Shown in pieces: positions 16,975-27,402 of a stretch of 50,611 nucleotides of DNA. The stretch is from positions 1 through 50,611 of the forward strand of contig CAJXPL010000017.1 of the NCBI GenBank assembly GCA_913057985.1. The letters are read 5' to 3'. This stretch comes from an uncultured Synechococcus sp. (GTDB lineage Bacteria > Cyanobacteriota > Cyanobacteriia > PCC-6307 > Cyanobiaceae). Within the stretch, counting starts at the first letter, position 1. Every line of letters begins with the position of its first letter. Position numbers and translations under genes: made by a program. The notes beneath the pieces are model-generated. The model saw nothing but the letters and a program-made list of their open reading frames with translations, was not told the origin of the DNA and did no database searches.

Positions 16975-17862
16975 TCAGCCGCCGGCTGCCATGGCCTGCA
17001 GCATCGCCTTCTGGGCACTGGCCTGGCCGTGGGCCTTGAGGTTGCTGAGGAAGGTGTTGCGCGCATCGGCGAAGCGTGGGTCCTCCGCCAGCGGCAGCTC
17101 TCCGGCAGCATCAAGGCCTGTGTCGCCATCCATGGCTGGGGTGATCACCACCAGGTCGCCATCGAGGCTGCGGTTGTAGCGCCACCAAAGAGCCGGGTCT
17201 TGAACGGCTGCATGGGGGGGTAGAGGAGTGGCTTTACTGGCGGAGTTGCTGTTTGTTTTTTTCTTCGCTTGTTGGGCTAAGTCCGCGAGGGCTTTGCGTC
17301 GGTATTCCGCCAGGTCTTCCAGCAGCCGGGCCCGGTTGCGGCCCCGCAGTTGGAACAGCACGAAGGGATCTTCACTGAAGCGATCCCCCATCAGGAAATA
17401 CACCGCGCTGATGTGTTTGCAGGGGTTGGCTTTGTCTGGACAGGTGCATTCGCTGCGCACCTCCTGCAGCTTGAACGGGAACAGGCGCTTGCCGCTGGCG
17501 GCGAAAGCCCTTTCGATGTCTGCTGGCATGATCCCCGCCAGTAATTGGGCCGACCAGCGTGCTTTCTGGGCCAGGGCTTCCAGCACATAGCCCCAGTCCT
17601 CATCGTTGAGCACGTCGAGCCAGAGCTTCACCTTGTAGGGCGCTTCATCGGTGCCCTGCACGCGGGCATGAACCCGGCGGCCTTCGAAGCGGATCGAGGT
17701 CACATGGCCTTCGCGGGCGTAGCCCCAGGCCCGCTCCAGCCGTTTCTTGAAGCGGTAGCCGTTGATCAGCTCCATCCATTGCTCAACCCACCAGGGCTGT
17801 TGGCCCAGGCCGTCGTCACCGATGGCGGTGCTGCCGTTGGAGCTGACGTTGGTGAGGGTCAT
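16975..17862 (-). CDS. SWIM zinc-finger protein
   Basis: A 295-residue protein with a SWIM zinc finger CTCPDKANPCKH (Cys139, Cys141, Cys148, His150). The N-terminal region (WWVEQWMELINGYRFKKRLERAWGYAR) is the family's usual lead-in and the C-terminal part is charged with a Lys/Asn/Ser linker. I chose the ATG at 17862 (MTLTNVSS) because it falls two bases after the SNF2 stop codon; the longer open frame would overlap the helicase. SWIM proteins are regularly paired with this type of SNF2 ATPase in cyanobacteria and many bacteria, so they probably act together on nucleic acid or its bound proteins. Confidence 0.9.
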   Translation of the reverse strand: MTLTNVSSNGSTAIGDDGLGQQPWWVEQWMELINGYRFKKRLERAWGYAREGHVTSIRFEGRRVHARVQGTDEAPYKVKLWLDVLNDEDWGYVLEALAQKARWSAQLLAGIMPADIERAFAASGKRLFPFKLQEVRSECTCPDKANPCKHISAVYFLMGDRFSEDPFVLFQLRGRNRARLLEDLAEYRRKALADLAQQAKKKTNSNSASKATPLPPHAAVQDPALWWRYNRSLDGDLVVITPAMDGDTGLDAAGELPLAEDPRFADARNTFLSNLKAHGQASAQKAMLQAMAAGG

Positions 17863-17864
17863 GG

Positions 17865-20800
17865 TCAGGTGTCCTCCAAAGAAACGAGATCGCGCAATTG
17901 ATCGCCACCGAGGCTTCCCAGCCAATCTTCGCCGGAGCCGATCACATCTTCGGCCAGGCGTGATTTCTCCCGGATCATGCGGTCGATTTTTTCCTCCACC
18001 GAACCGCTGGTGATGAATTTATGCACCATTACCCGGTTGGTCTGGCCGATTCGATACGCTCTGTCGGTGGCCTGGTTTTCCACGGCAGGGTTCCACCAGC
18101 GATCAATGTGGAAAACGTGGCTGGCCCGGGTGAGGTTGAGGCCCACACCACCGGCCTTGAGCGAGAGCAGGAACAGCTGCGGACCGCGGGGATCCTCCTG
18201 GAAGCGATCCACCATGGCTTGGCGTTCGCTCTTACGGGTACCGCCGTGCAGGAAGGGCACCTCTGATTTCCAGCGTTGCTGCATCCAGGCCTGCAGCAAA
18301 TGGCCCCATTCGGCGAACTGGGTGAACAGCAGGGCCCGATCGCCCGCTTCGATCACCTCCTCGAGGATTTCCTCCAGCCGCTGCAGCTTGGCTGAGCGGC
18401 CCAGGAAACCATCGTCCACGGCCCCTTCGCTCAGGGCCAGGGCGGGATGGTTGCAGATCTGCTTCAGCCGGGTGAGCAGGGCCAGCACCTGACCGTGGCG
18501 CTGCCCGCGCGGCGCCCGGGCAATGGCATCGAGGGTGTCTTCCACGGTCTTGCTGTACAGAGATTTCTGCTCCTTGCTCAGCCCCACCCATTCGCTCAGC
18601 TCCACCTTCTCCGGCAGGTCGGAAATGATCGTCTTGTCGGTTTTCAGCCGGCGCAGGATGAACGGACCCACGCGGCCTTTCAGGTCCCGCAGGGACGACA
18701 TGTCGCCGTAGCGCTCAATCGGCATCCGATAGCGCTGGCGGAAGAAGTCCTCTTCCCCCAGCACCTTGGGGTTGAGGAAGTCCATCAAGGCCCACAGTTC
18801 GCTCACCCGGTTCTCCACGGGGGTGCCGGTGAGTGCGATGCGGAAGCGGTTGCTCTTGCTGCGGCCGGTGCGGGCCAGATCCCGGGCGGCTTGGCTCTGC
18901 TTGGCGCCGGGGTTCTTGATTGCCTGGGCTTCGTCAATCACCACCCCCTGCCAGTCCTGGGTTTCCAGCAGTTCGCTGTCCCGCTGCAGCAGCCCGTAGC
19001 TGGTGAGCACCAGATCCACCTCCTTCAACGCTTTCTTGAGTTCGGCGGGTGTGGAGGGGCGGCGTGGGCCGTAGTGCTCGATTACAGCTAACTCGGGTGT
19101 GAAGGCTTCCGCCTCGCGTCGCCAGTTGGTGAGCACTGATGTGGGGGCCACCAGCAGCACCGGACGTTTCAGTTCCTGCTCCGCTTTGAGGTGCTGCAGA
19201 AACGCCAGCAACTGAATGGTTTTGCCCAGGCCCATGTCGTCAGCCAGGCAGGCTCCCTGGTCGAAGCGGTGCAGGAAGGCGAGCCAGCCGAGGCCCCGCT
19301 CCTGATAAGGGCGCAGTTGGCCGCTGAATCCCTCGGGAGCCGGCAAGGGGTCGGGGGCCTTCTGCTGGTGGTATTGCTCCAGCACCGATTGCAGCCGTGG
19401 GCCGGCGTCGAAGCGGTGCACCGGCATCCGCATCAGCAGTTCCCCTTCCGTCCCCGTCAGCCGCAGCGCGTCGTCGAGGCTCAGTTCAGGTTTCGCCCCA
19501 CAGAACCGTTCGGCATTTTTAAGGTCGTTGGGCCGCAGTTCGATCCAGGCCCCCTTGTGGCGCACCAGGGGGCTGCGCTTGCCGCTCAGGCGCTCCAGTT
19601 CCCGCAGGGTGAGCGTCACCCCGCCGATCATCAGATCCCACTCCCAGTCCAGACACTCACCCAACGTGAAACCGCTCGAGCGTTCGGGCAGTTCCGCTTT
19701 GATCGAGAGGCCCAGTCGGCTGGCCAGGCCACCGGAGAGGCTGGGCGGCAGCTCCACCCCCACGCCGGCATCCCGCAGCTGCCGGGCGGCCGTGCGTACC
19801 AGCACGAAGGCTTCGGCAGGGGTGAGCTGCATCGTTTCAGGTGTGGCGCTCTCCAGACCCCGCTCAATGGCCGGAAACACGCTCAGGGCGCGGCCCATGC
19901 CTTCCAGCAGCACTTCACCCGGTTGGTCCACCCGGATCTCTCCAAGCTGTAGTGGTTCCGCACCAGCCGCCCAGGCCGCGGCAGCCGGGAGCTTCAGGCT
20001 GGGGTCAGCTTCCGCCTGCAGCCCGAAGCGCAGCTCCCAGAGATCCTCCCCATCCGGTGGGGTGTGCAGTTCAAGGCAGGTGCGGGCCGCAGCAAAACCG
20101 CCGGCGATGCCCTCCCGCCAGTGATGGCTGGCGGTGGCCAGGCGTTCGGCCTCTTCATCGCCGATCTCGATCACCCCGGTCTCCGACCCCAGGGCCTCCT
20201 GCCAGAGGGTCAGCAGGGGATCAAGCCCATCGGTGGAGGGTTCAAAGTCCTTGCGCAGCTGCGCGTCCACCAGGTCTTCCAGCAGCGTCGCCACCCGCAG
20301 GCGTCCGCTGCGGGGCCGGCAGCTGGCCACAGGGTTGGCGGCTCGCATCGCCTCCGGTCGCAACCGGGTGGTGCGGTTGCTGCGGCGCCCCAGGGGTTCC
20401 CGCCAGGGCAAGGCGCAGGTGGCCACCAGCGGCAGGCTGGCCGCCAGTTCCTCCAGCCGGCGCCGGTCTTCTTCCCGGTTGAGCAGCGGCACCCAACGGG
20501 CCCGGTGGGGATAGCCCTCCCCTTTGCTGAGTTCCATCTGGGGAATCCAGCGGCCCCGGGCCACCAGGCTCAGGGCCCAGCGCTGCAGATGGCTCCACCA
20601 GCGCAGTTCGTCAGCCAGGTCTGGATTGGTGCCGGAGAGCGGCAATCGGGACAGCCACTCTGTGGCTGCCGACGGTTCCACCGCGAGCCCCTGCACCTGC
20701 CAGGGCCACCATTCGGTTTGCTTGGGGATCGGTTCGCCGGCCTGCATCGGCAGCCCGGTCCAACCCGGTGGTTCCGGCGTTGGCTCGTCTTTTTTGCTGC

Positions 20801-21062
20801 GGCTTTTGCGCGGCTTCACCGTGCGGCTCGGCAGGGTGAGACACGCCGTGGCATCAATGCAGCCGCCGGGCAAAAGGTCGCGTTCGCTCAGCCAGGCCCT
20901 GAGGTCGTCATGGCTGAGGGTGAAGGGGTGCAGCGCGGGGGTGAGGCCCGGGCCTTCCGGTGTGGCCACCCGCCAGGTGTCAGCCCAAACGAGCAGTGCC
21001 GGTTGACCGGAACTGCTGGAGGTGCGGATGGCGGGAAGCCAGGTGGCGTGCAGCAGGCTCAT
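17865..21062 (-). CDS. SNF2-family DEAD/DEAH ATPase/helicase
   Basis: A 1065-residue protein. The N-terminal half (about 1-560) matches the extended SNF2-associated region seen in cyanobacterial members. The ATPase core follows: Walker A DDMGLGKTIQLLAF (Lys about 613), Walker B VIDEAQAIKNP, LTGTPVENRVSELWALMDFL, and the C-terminal helicase motifs VGLNLTRASHVFHIDRWWNPAVE and ATDRAYRIGQT. It should be a DNA translocase or remodeller; bacterial roles include transcription recycling and repair. Its start overlaps the upstream membrane-protein stop by 4 bp and its stop is 2 bp from the SWIM start, so the three genes form one translationally coupled operon. Confidence 0.95.
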   Translation of the reverse strand: MSLLHATWLPAIRTSSSSGQPALLVWADTWRVATPEGPGLTPALHPFTLSHDDLRAWLSERDLLPGGCIDATACLTLPSRTVKPRKSRSKKDEPTPEPPGWTGLPMQAGEPIPKQTEWWPWQVQGLAVEPSAATEWLSRLPLSGTNPDLADELRWWSHLQRWALSLVARGRWIPQMELSKGEGYPHRARWVPLLNREEDRRRLEELAASLPLVATCALPWREPLGRRSNRTTRLRPEAMRAANPVASCRPRSGRLRVATLLEDLVDAQLRKDFEPSTDGLDPLLTLWQEALGSETGVIEIGDEEAERLATASHHWREGIAGGFAAARTCLELHTPPDGEDLWELRFGLQAEADPSLKLPAAAAWAAGAEPLQLGEIRVDQPGEVLLEGMGRALSVFPAIERGLESATPETMQLTPAEAFVLVRTAARQLRDAGVGVELPPSLSGGLASRLGLSIKAELPERSSGFTLGECLDWEWDLMIGGVTLTLRELERLSGKRSPLVRHKGAWIELRPNDLKNAERFCGAKPELSLDDALRLTGTEGELLMRMPVHRFDAGPRLQSVLEQYHQQKAPDPLPAPEGFSGQLRPYQERGLGWLAFLHRFDQGACLADDMGLGKTIQLLAFLQHLKAEQELKRPVLLVAPTSVLTNWRREAEAFTPELAVIEHYGPRRPSTPAELKKALKEVDLVLTSYGLLQRDSELLETQDWQGVVIDEAQAIKNPGAKQSQAARDLARTGRSKSNRFRIALTGTPVENRVSELWALMDFLNPKVLGEEDFFRQRYRMPIERYGDMSSLRDLKGRVGPFILRRLKTDKTIISDLPEKVELSEWVGLSKEQKSLYSKTVEDTLDAIARAPRGQRHGQVLALLTRLKQICNHPALALSEGAVDDGFLGRSAKLQRLEEILEEVIEAGDRALLFTQFAEWGHLLQAWMQQRWKSEVPFLHGGTRKSERQAMVDRFQEDPRGPQLFLLSLKAGGVGLNLTRASHVFHIDRWWNPAVENQATDRAYRIGQTNRVMVHKFITSGSVEEKIDRMIREKSRLAEDVIGSGEDWLGSLGGDQLRDLVSLEDT

Positions 21063-21475
21063 GGCCGCGACGCGGGCAGGAAGCGAAGGGTGCCGTGGAG
21101 CAGGAGAGCACTGCCGATCAACGGCAGCCAGGCCTGAAGTAGCTCCAGTAGTAATAATGCCAGGCCATCGACCTGCCAGTTGTCAAGGGGTAGGGGCATG
21201 CCGAGGCTGCGCAACCCGCAGACCGCCCCCACCAGCCCCGCCTGCAGATGCCCGTCATCAGGGTCCACCCGTTGCAGGTGGAAGGCCAGCAGGCCGTAGA
21301 AGAGGCCACAACCCCCCGAACGCACCGCTGCTTCCAGGCCCCAGGGCAAGCTCAGCAGCCCAGCACTGATCCCGGCAGCCAGCGCCCAGCCGATCGACTG
21401 CAGCCGCAGTCGCTGGCGAATCTCGGGATCACTGGGTGGAACGGCCACGGGCGCCGGCGGTTCAAAGGCGATCAT
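21059..21475 (-). CDS. Small membrane protein, unknown function
   Basis: About 138 residues from the ATG at 21473-21475 ([18 protein letters not shown]). After a Pro-rich, charged N-terminus it has three to four hydrophobic segments ([65 protein letters not shown]). I do not recognise a family; proteins of this kind next to alaS are common in marine picocyanobacteria. It overlaps the SNF2 start by 4 bp (ATGA) and is divergent from alaS. Confidence 0.75.
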   Translation of the reverse strand: MIAFEPPAPVAVPPSDPEIRQRLRLQSIGWALAAGISAGLLSLPWGLEAAVRSGGCGLFYGLLAFHLQRVDPDDGHLQAGLVGAVCGLRSLGMPLPLDNWQVDGLALLLLELLQAWLPLIGSALLLHGTLRFLPASRP

Positions 21476-21500
21476 GACGGCAGGATCCCCCTTTCCTGTC

Positions 21501-24170
21501 ATGGTTGCCGCCGCATCGTCGTCTTCTGCAGCGTCTGCACCGCGCAGTGGCGAGGAGATCCGTGAGGCCTTCCTCAACTTCTACGCCGAGCGCGGTCACA
21601 AGCGCATGGCCAGTGCCTCGTTGATTCCCGAAGACCCAACGGTGCTGCTCACCATTGCGGGAATGCTGCCGTTCAAGCCGGTGTTTCTCGGCCAGCAGGA
21701 GCGACCTGCGCCCAGGGCCACCAGTTCGCAGAAGTGCATCCGCACCAACGACATCGAGAACGTGGGGCGCACGGCCCGGCATCACACCTTTTTCGAGATG
21801 CTCGGCAACTTCTCGTTTGGGGATTACTTCAAGCAGCAGGCGATTGAGTGGGCCTGGGAGCTCAGCACCGGCGTTTACGGCATCGACCCCAAGAACCTGG
21901 TCGTGAGCGTCTTCCGGGAGGACGACGAAGCCGAGCAGATCTGGCGTGATGTGGTTGGGGTGAACCCCAAGCGGATCATCCGCATGGATGAGGCCGACAA
22001 CTTCTGGGCGTCGGGCCCCACCGGCCCCTGTGGCCCCTGCTCGGAGATCTATTACGACTTCAAACCCGAGCTCGGGGATGAGGGCATTGATCTCGAGGAC
22101 GACGACCGGTTCATCGAGTTCTACAACTTGGTGTTCATGCAGTACAACCGCGACGCGGAGGGCACCCTCACGCCGCTGGCCAACCGCAACATCGACACCG
22201 GCATGGGCCTTGAGCGGATGGCCCAGATCCTGCAGAAGGTTCCCAACAACTACGAAACGGATCTGATCTTTCCGCTGATCCAAGCGGCCGCCGATCTGGC
22301 GGGGGTCGACTACCACCAGCTCAACGACAAGGGCAAGACGTCGTTGAAGGTGATCGGCGACCACAGCCGTGCGGTGACGCAGTTGATCTGCGATGGCGTC
22401 ACCGCCAGCAACCTCGGCCGCGGCTACATCCTGCGGCGCCTGCTGCGCCGGGTGGTGCGCCATGGCCGCCTGCTGGGCATCGACAAACCCTTCCTCGTCA
22501 CGATGGGCGAGGCAGCGATCGCCCTGCTCAAGGGGGCCCACCCCAGCGTGATTGAGCGTCAGAAGGTGATCCTGGCCGAGCTCCAGCGGGAGGAAGCCCG
22601 CTTCCTTGAGACCCTCGAGCGCGGCGAGAAGTTGCTCGCCGAGGTGCTGGCTTCCAAGCCCACCCAGATCAACGGTGCCCAGGCCTTCGAGCTGTACGAC
22701 ACCTATGGCTTCCCGCTTGAGCTCACCCAGGAAATCGCCGAGGAGCAAGGCCTGGCCGTCGACCTCGATGGCTTCGAGGCGGCGATGGAGGAACAGCGCC
22801 AGCGGGCCAAGGCGGCCGCGGTGAGCATCGATCTCACCCTGCAGGATGCGATCGACCAGGTGGTGGCGGATCAGGCGGCCACCTGTTTCGAGGGCTATGA
22901 AGCCCTCGATCACGCCTCCTGTGTGCAGGCGTTGGTGGTGAACGGTGAACCAGCCAGCACCGCCAAGGCGGGTGATGCGGTTCAGGTGGTGCTTGACACA
23001 ACGCCGTTCTATGGAGAAGGCGGCGGTCAGGTGGGCGATCGCGGCGTGCTTGCGGGCAGCGATCTGATTGTTCGGATCGAATCGGTGAGCCGCAGCCGCG
23101 ATGTTTTCGTCCATGCCGGGCGGGTGGAACGCGGTGAGCTCGCCTTGGGCGACACGGTGAAGGCCCAGGTGGACCGTGCCTGCCGGCGTCGGGCCCAGGC
23201 GAATCACACGGCCACCCACCTGTTGCAGGCAGCGCTCAAGCAGGTGGTGGATCCAGGCATCGGCCAGGCCGGATCACTGGTGGATTTCGATCGCCTGCGC
23301 TTCGACTTCCACTGCCCCACGGCGGTAACGGCGGCTCAGTTGCAGCAGGTTGAAACCCTGATCAACGGTTGGATCAATGAGGCCCACGCGCTGCAGGTGC
23401 AGGAGATGGCGATCGATCAGGCCAAGGCGGCCGGTGCCGTGGCGATGTTCGGTGAGAAGTACTCCGATGTGGTGCGGGTGGTTGACGTGCCCGGTGTGTC
23501 GATGGAGCTCTGCGGCGGCACCCACGTGGCCAACACCGCTGAGATCGGCCTGTTCAAGATCGTGGCGGAAAGTGGCGTTGCGGCCGGTATCCGCCGGATT
23601 GAAGCCGTCGCTGGTCCCGCTGTGCTCGCGTATCTGAACGAGCGCGATGCAGTGGTGAAGCAGCTGGGGGATCGCTTCAAGGCTCAGCCGGCCGAGATCG
23701 TGGATCGTGTGGCGGCCCTTCAGGAGGAGCTCAAGGCCACCGGCAAGGCGCTGGCCGCGGCTCAGGCGGAACTGGCGGTGGCGAAAGCCGGCGCTCTGGC
23801 CGCTAAGGCCGAGGCCGTGGGCGACTTCCAACTGCTGGTGGAACGCCTCGACGGCGTGGATGGTGCTGGTTTGCAGGGTGCAGCCCAGAGCCTGGCGGAT
23901 CAGCTGGGGGATGGTGCGGCCGTGGTGATCGGTGGACTGCCGGATCCAGCCGATCAGGGCAAGGTGATCCTGGTGGCGGCCTTCGGCAAGTCGGTGATTG
24001 CCGCCAAGATTCAGGCAGGCAAGTTCATTGGCGGCATCGCCAAGCTCTGTGGCGGTGGTGGTGGTGGCCGCCCGAACCTGGCTCAGGCCGGAGGTCGTGA
24101 TGGCGCGGCGCTGGATGGAGCTTTGGAGGCAGCGCGTGATCAGCTGTCGTCCGCCTTCCGTGCTGGTTGA
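21501..24170 (+). CDS. alaS: Alanine--tRNA ligase
   Basis: Charges tRNA-Ala. About 889 residues from the ATG at 21501 (MVAAASSSS), preferred over the in-frame ATG at 21474 because that one overlaps the divergent gene's start codon. The aminoacylation domain has [18 protein letters not shown] and [11 protein letters not shown]. The editing domain has the zinc ligands in [12 protein letters not shown] and the Cys/His of ELCGGTHV. The C-terminal C-Ala domain ends in [17 protein letters not shown]. All functional residues look intact. It marks the left end of the GC-rich backbone before the AT-rich accessory island. Confidence 0.98.
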   Translation: MVAAASSSSAASAPRSGEEIREAFLNFYAERGHKRMASASLIPEDPTVLLTIAGMLPFKPVFLGQQERPAPRATSSQKCIRTNDIENVGRTARHHTFFEMLGNFSFGDYFKQQAIEWAWELSTGVYGIDPKNLVVSVFREDDEAEQIWRDVVGVNPKRIIRMDEADNFWASGPTGPCGPCSEIYYDFKPELGDEGIDLEDDDRFIEFYNLVFMQYNRDAEGTLTPLANRNIDTGMGLERMAQILQKVPNNYETDLIFPLIQAAADLAGVDYHQLNDKGKTSLKVIGDHSRAVTQLICDGVTASNLGRGYILRRLLRRVVRHGRLLGIDKPFLVTMGEAAIALLKGAHPSVIERQKVILAELQREEARFLETLERGEKLLAEVLASKPTQINGAQAFELYDTYGFPLELTQEIAEEQGLAVDLDGFEAAMEEQRQRAKAAAVSIDLTLQDAIDQVVADQAATCFEGYEALDHASCVQALVVNGEPASTAKAGDAVQVVLDTTPFYGEGGGQVGDRGVLAGSDLIVRIESVSRSRDVFVHAGRVERGELALGDTVKAQVDRACRRRAQANHTATHLLQAALKQVVDPGIGQAGSLVDFDRLRFDFHCPTAVTAAQLQQVETLINGWINEAHALQVQEMAIDQAKAAGAVAMFGEKYSDVVRVVDVPGVSMELCGGTHVANTAEIGLFKIVAESGVAAGIRRIEAVAGPAVLAYLNERDAVVKQLGDRFKAQPAEIVDRVAALQEELKATGKALAAAQAELAVAKAGALAAKAEAVGDFQLLVERLDGVDGAGLQGAAQSLADQLGDGAAVVIGGLPDPADQGKVILVAAFGKSVIAAKIQAGKFIGGIAKLCGGGGGGRPNLAQAGGRDGAALDGALEAARDQLSSAFRAG

Positions 24171-24203
24171 CGATGGGGTGAATGCAACAAGGATGGTGAC
24201 AAG

Positions 24204-25178
24204 TTGATTGTGACGTCGTCTGCCGCCATGCATCAGCAATCGATTCGATGCGAAGTCAAGGAATGGTCGGCGGCCGTGGAGCGAGTGCAAGCGAAATTTC
24301 GTTTGGGCTATCGCCCAAACGCATGGTTGTTGTCCGCCCATCTCTTTCGCCACGGTGTCGTGATTGCGCTGGCAGTACTGATTTCTGAATGGTTCAAGAG
24401 TTGGCCTGTCTATCTGGTGGCCGTGATGCTGATTGGTGCCCATCAAGTGGGGATCGGCATCATCGGCTTCCATGAGGGTGCACATTCTTTGCTGCATCGA
24501 AAGAATGGATGGAACCTTCAAATCGGAAAGATCTTGATCACCCTTGTTGGTGGTCAAGTCTTGCAAGGCTATGAGCATTTCAAGGCACGGCATTTGACGC
24601 ACCACCGTTATCTCAATAGTGCTTTAGATCCAGATGCTTGGGCTCCTTTGGCGATAAAGCAAAAACCTGTGTGGAAGCACGTTCTCTTTTTTGTCAGTGT
24701 GGCGTCTGGTGTTCAGTATATAAAGTTCAGCATTGGCTACATCAGAAAACTGATTCGATTTCGACATTTTTTTGCTGTGTCTTCGCTTATTGCAGGATCA
24801 TTGCTCATTATTTCGGGTGCAGTGATTGGTGTTGACCTGTGCTTTCTGTTTATCAAATACTGGTTTATTCCGATGGCGACATGGGGGTTTGTCGTCTTCT
24901 ATGTTCGAAGTTATGCAGAGCATCCTTGTGTTGATGTTGCTTCTGATAGGCCGCTGATTTGCTACACCCGGGAAATCAGTCCAACATGGTTCGACGCGCT
25001 CTTTTTGTCTACAAGTGGATTTAGTTATCACCTTTCTCATCATTTGACTCCCTGGATACCTTTTTATTACCTCCCTAAGGTTCACAAAACTCTCTTTGCT
25101 GATCCTGTTTTGAGAAAGCAGGCGCTCATCAATCGTGGTTACCATCATCTCTTGATTAAAATTTTTCGCAATCGATAG
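24204..25178 (+). CDS. Fatty acid desaturase family protein (membrane diiron)
   Basis: About 324 residues from a TTG at 24204 with AAGGA ten bases upstream; an ATG at 24228 is an alternative. Three histidine boxes of the membrane desaturase superfamily are present: HEGAH, HLTHH and HLSHH. Four hydrophobic spans separate them (VIALAVLISEW, VYLVAVMLIGAHQV, VLFFVSVASGV, LIAGSLLIISGAVIGV). It should desaturate or hydroxylate a fatty-acyl or isoprenoid substrate in the membrane. The 3' part is AT-rich compared with alaS. Its neighbour across 315 bp is a Nif11-like precursor peptide gene, convergent with it; the same kind of pairing recurs at 42908-44448. Confidence 0.85.
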   Translation: MIVTSSAAMHQQSIRCEVKEWSAAVERVQAKFRLGYRPNAWLLSAHLFRHGVVIALAVLISEWFKSWPVYLVAVMLIGAHQVGIGIIGFHEGAHSLLHRKNGWNLQIGKILITLVGGQVLQGYEHFKARHLTHHRYLNSALDPDAWAPLAIKQKPVWKHVLFFVSVASGVQYIKFSIGYIRKLIRFRHFFAVSSLIAGSLLIISGAVIGVDLCFLFIKYWFIPMATWGFVVFYVRSYAEHPCVDVASDRPLICYTREISPTWFDALFLSTSGFSYHLSHHLTPWIPFYYLPKVHKTLFADPVLRKQALINRGYHHLLIKIFRNR

Positions 25179-25493
25179 TTGTGGTTTGTCTTGCAAGCGA
25201 TGAGTTGACGCTTTGAAAATTAGTTCAAGCTTAGTGTGTAGTCTCAGCAGGTTGTTGTGCTGTCAAAGGGGTGTGAGCTCGAAAGTGTCGGTGCGTCAGC
25301 CCTGCCAAGACACGCTTTTATGGTATCAATATTTCATAACATCGAAATGTGTTCGATTGCTTTAAATTGCCGGTGAATTTCGCTGGATTGCTAGAACAAA
25401 ATGACTGAATTATGACGCAAGTATGTAAATAGATCGTAAATGATTGTATTTAGACGATAAATGGTTTTTTATAGGATTTTGACTTCTTGAGCG
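25179..25493. other. Convergent intergenic region, no gene seen
   Basis: An AT-rich 315 bp stretch between the desaturase stop and the precursor peptide stop. I see no credible open frame, and no strong GC-rich hairpin. Confidence 0.5.
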
Positions 25494-25754
25494 TTAAAAA
25501 CCGCACTTGCCCTGGCCACCCGCCGCAGAAGCAAGCATCTCTGCAGTCATCTCAACATCAATTTCTTCGTCGTCTAGGCTATTAAGGTGGTCAATAACTT
25601 CTCTCGTTGAAAGTGTAACTCCGCGTTCAGCAGCAAAAGCAACAATCATGCTGGCACCGCGCTCATCGTCTTCGAGAAATGCCGCGTAAATACTGTTCCG
25701 CAAATCTTGATTCTTGTCGTCTTGCAGAGCTCTTTGAATAGACAGAACATTCAT
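25494..25754 (-). CDS. Nif11-like leader peptide family precursor (copy 1)
   Basis: An 86-residue peptide. The leader (1-80) is acidic and helical, with LRNSIYAAFLED (residues 18-29), MIVAFAAERGVTLS, and the ending TAEMLASAAGG: a double-glycine site at 79-80 of the kind cut by peptidase-containing exporters. Only six residues follow, QGKCGF, with Lys83 and Cys84. The architecture fits Nif11-type RiPP precursors, but the core is unusually short. A clear paralogue lies 18.7 kb away at 44179, with the same LRNSIYAAFLED block and also a Lys-Cys core. No lanthionine synthetase or radical-SAM gene is in the window. Family call is by pattern; product is unknown. Confidence 0.8.
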   Translation of the reverse strand: MNVLSIQRALQDDKNQDLRNSIYAAFLEDDERGASMIVAFAAERGVTLSTREVIDHLNSLDDEEIDVEMTAEMLASAAGGQGKCGF

Positions 25755-26231
25755 TAATCTATAAGATCATTCTCTCAACCTTAAGCGAATCTTCTTGCGT
25801 TGTCAATTATTAACAGAATAAAGACTTCATTGAAATTAATGGCTTGTGAATTTACGTCAGTGCAGCGTCATAGGTTCTTCATTGTTCTACGAGCAATGAG
25901 TGTTAGTGTTTTGTAGCAGCTTGTTCAGCGCAGCTTTAGGTACCGCACTCAACAAGGCGCGTGTTGAATTGAAGACCACTTTGGAAGGATGATGGCATCG
26001 CGTTGTCGGGTTGAAGAAGTGATGTGATGGATCATGGGCGAAAGCTCAGATCTGGGTTTGTTGATGAATGCAGCCTTCTTGGCGCATGAGAGATAAGCAC
26101 ATAGCTGTGATTATCTTTTTTGTTTGAGCGCTGACATTCTGTATTTAGGAATTCATCCATAGAAAATGTTTATACGGCTTTCGGTTGGGATCTCTTTAAT
26201 TTATTTTACATTTTAATTGATTTGCGAGGCG
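25755..26231. other. 477 bp gap upstream of the precursor peptide and efflux remnant
   Basis: This holds the 5' region of the precursor peptide (minus) and of the decayed efflux genes (plus). Open frames are short and broken by stops. No tRNA, insertion sequence or strong hairpin is visible. Some of it may be decayed coding sequence, but I cannot name a source. Confidence 0.45.
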
Positions 26232-27398
26232 ATGATCGTGCAGTTCCAGTCGCTACTGCAAGTTCGCAGGAAAAACTTTTTTGCGATTGACTTGTTCCCT
26301 CCTAAGCTTCTTAGTCATTGGTTGTCGTTCACAATTAAAAGCTCCCCAGGCATTGCCTCAGTATGCGAATACGATAGTCAAAAAGAATTTCAGAAAGGTG
26401 ATTAATGATGAAGGGCAAATAGCAAATAATAATGCTGTTCAATTTACATCGTCGGGACGTGGCACTGTGACTCAAGTTTAAGTTGATGTTGGACAACAGG
26501 TCCAAAAGGGTCAGGTTCTGCTTGTTTTAGAACATGAGCAGCAATCGGCCGCTCTTGATACCGCGAAGGCCAAAGCCGAGGAGGCCAGATTGAAGCCTCT
26601 CGATATTAATCCTTGGCTGCTGTGGGAGCAGCATTTCGAGAGGATGCAGAAGAGAAAAAAATTGCCGCAATCGCTCACGCGAGTAATTACATCGATAAAA
26701 AAGTTCAATTGAGCCATCGATTCATTAAAGCACCTTTTGATGGTGTCATCGGCTCTAGTTTTATTATTAATGTTGGCGCATTTGTTCAAGAAGGAGGATA
26801 TTTGTTTTATCTAGTCAATAACGATGAGCTACTTGTTGCAATGAAAATTCCTGCGGGTCAATCCAAAGCCATCGAGATGGATCAACCCGTGCGTATTTAT
26901 CGAGATGGTTCCAATAGAAGTATAGCCAAGGGGAGAATTAATTATATTGCGCCAGCTTATGATGTTAAACCTGAAGCTCAGTCTAATATTCCACACAACA
27001 CATTGGCGGTACAGGCATCATTCCCAAATGTAGGCGTCGGGCTAAAGCCTCTTGAATTATTGAGAGTAGAAATTGTAACTGGACTCCACAATTTTCCTGC
27101 CATACCCACTGCTGCAATCACCATGAAAGCGCAGCAAGCTTTTGTGTTTAAGCTGATTCCTGTTGACACTTTTCTGCACTTGAATAAGCTTGACGAACAA
27201 CAAAGTAAACTTCTGAAAGCTTTGTCTCCCAAGTCTTTGATAGTGGTTGAATCGCCTGTTAGTTTAGGGCCGCTTTAGAACAACCAGTTCCCGGTGCTGA
27301 AAGGATTGGTGCTAGGTGAAAAGGTGGCAATTAGTCAAACAAAAGTATTGAGTAGTGGAATGCCGGTCCTAACTTTGCCAAATCTTTCAGCAAAATAA
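26232..27398 (+). pseudogene. Decayed RND/HlyD membrane fusion protein gene
   Basis: Reads as an AcrA-like periplasmic adaptor broken into pieces. A lipoprotein-like signal (LLSFLVIGC) appears only after a frame change in the T run at about 26277. The biotinyl/lipoyl-like hairpin VDVGQQVQKGQVLLVL follows an in-frame TAA at 26479. Another frameshift near 26600 leads into FIKAPFDGVIGSSFIINVGAFV and the barrel domain up to TAG at 27276, then the conserved tail to 27398. At least two frameshifts and two stops make function very unlikely. Its gene order with the RND pump 4 bp downstream is the usual one. Confidence 0.85.
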
Positions 27399-27402
27399 TC
27401 TG

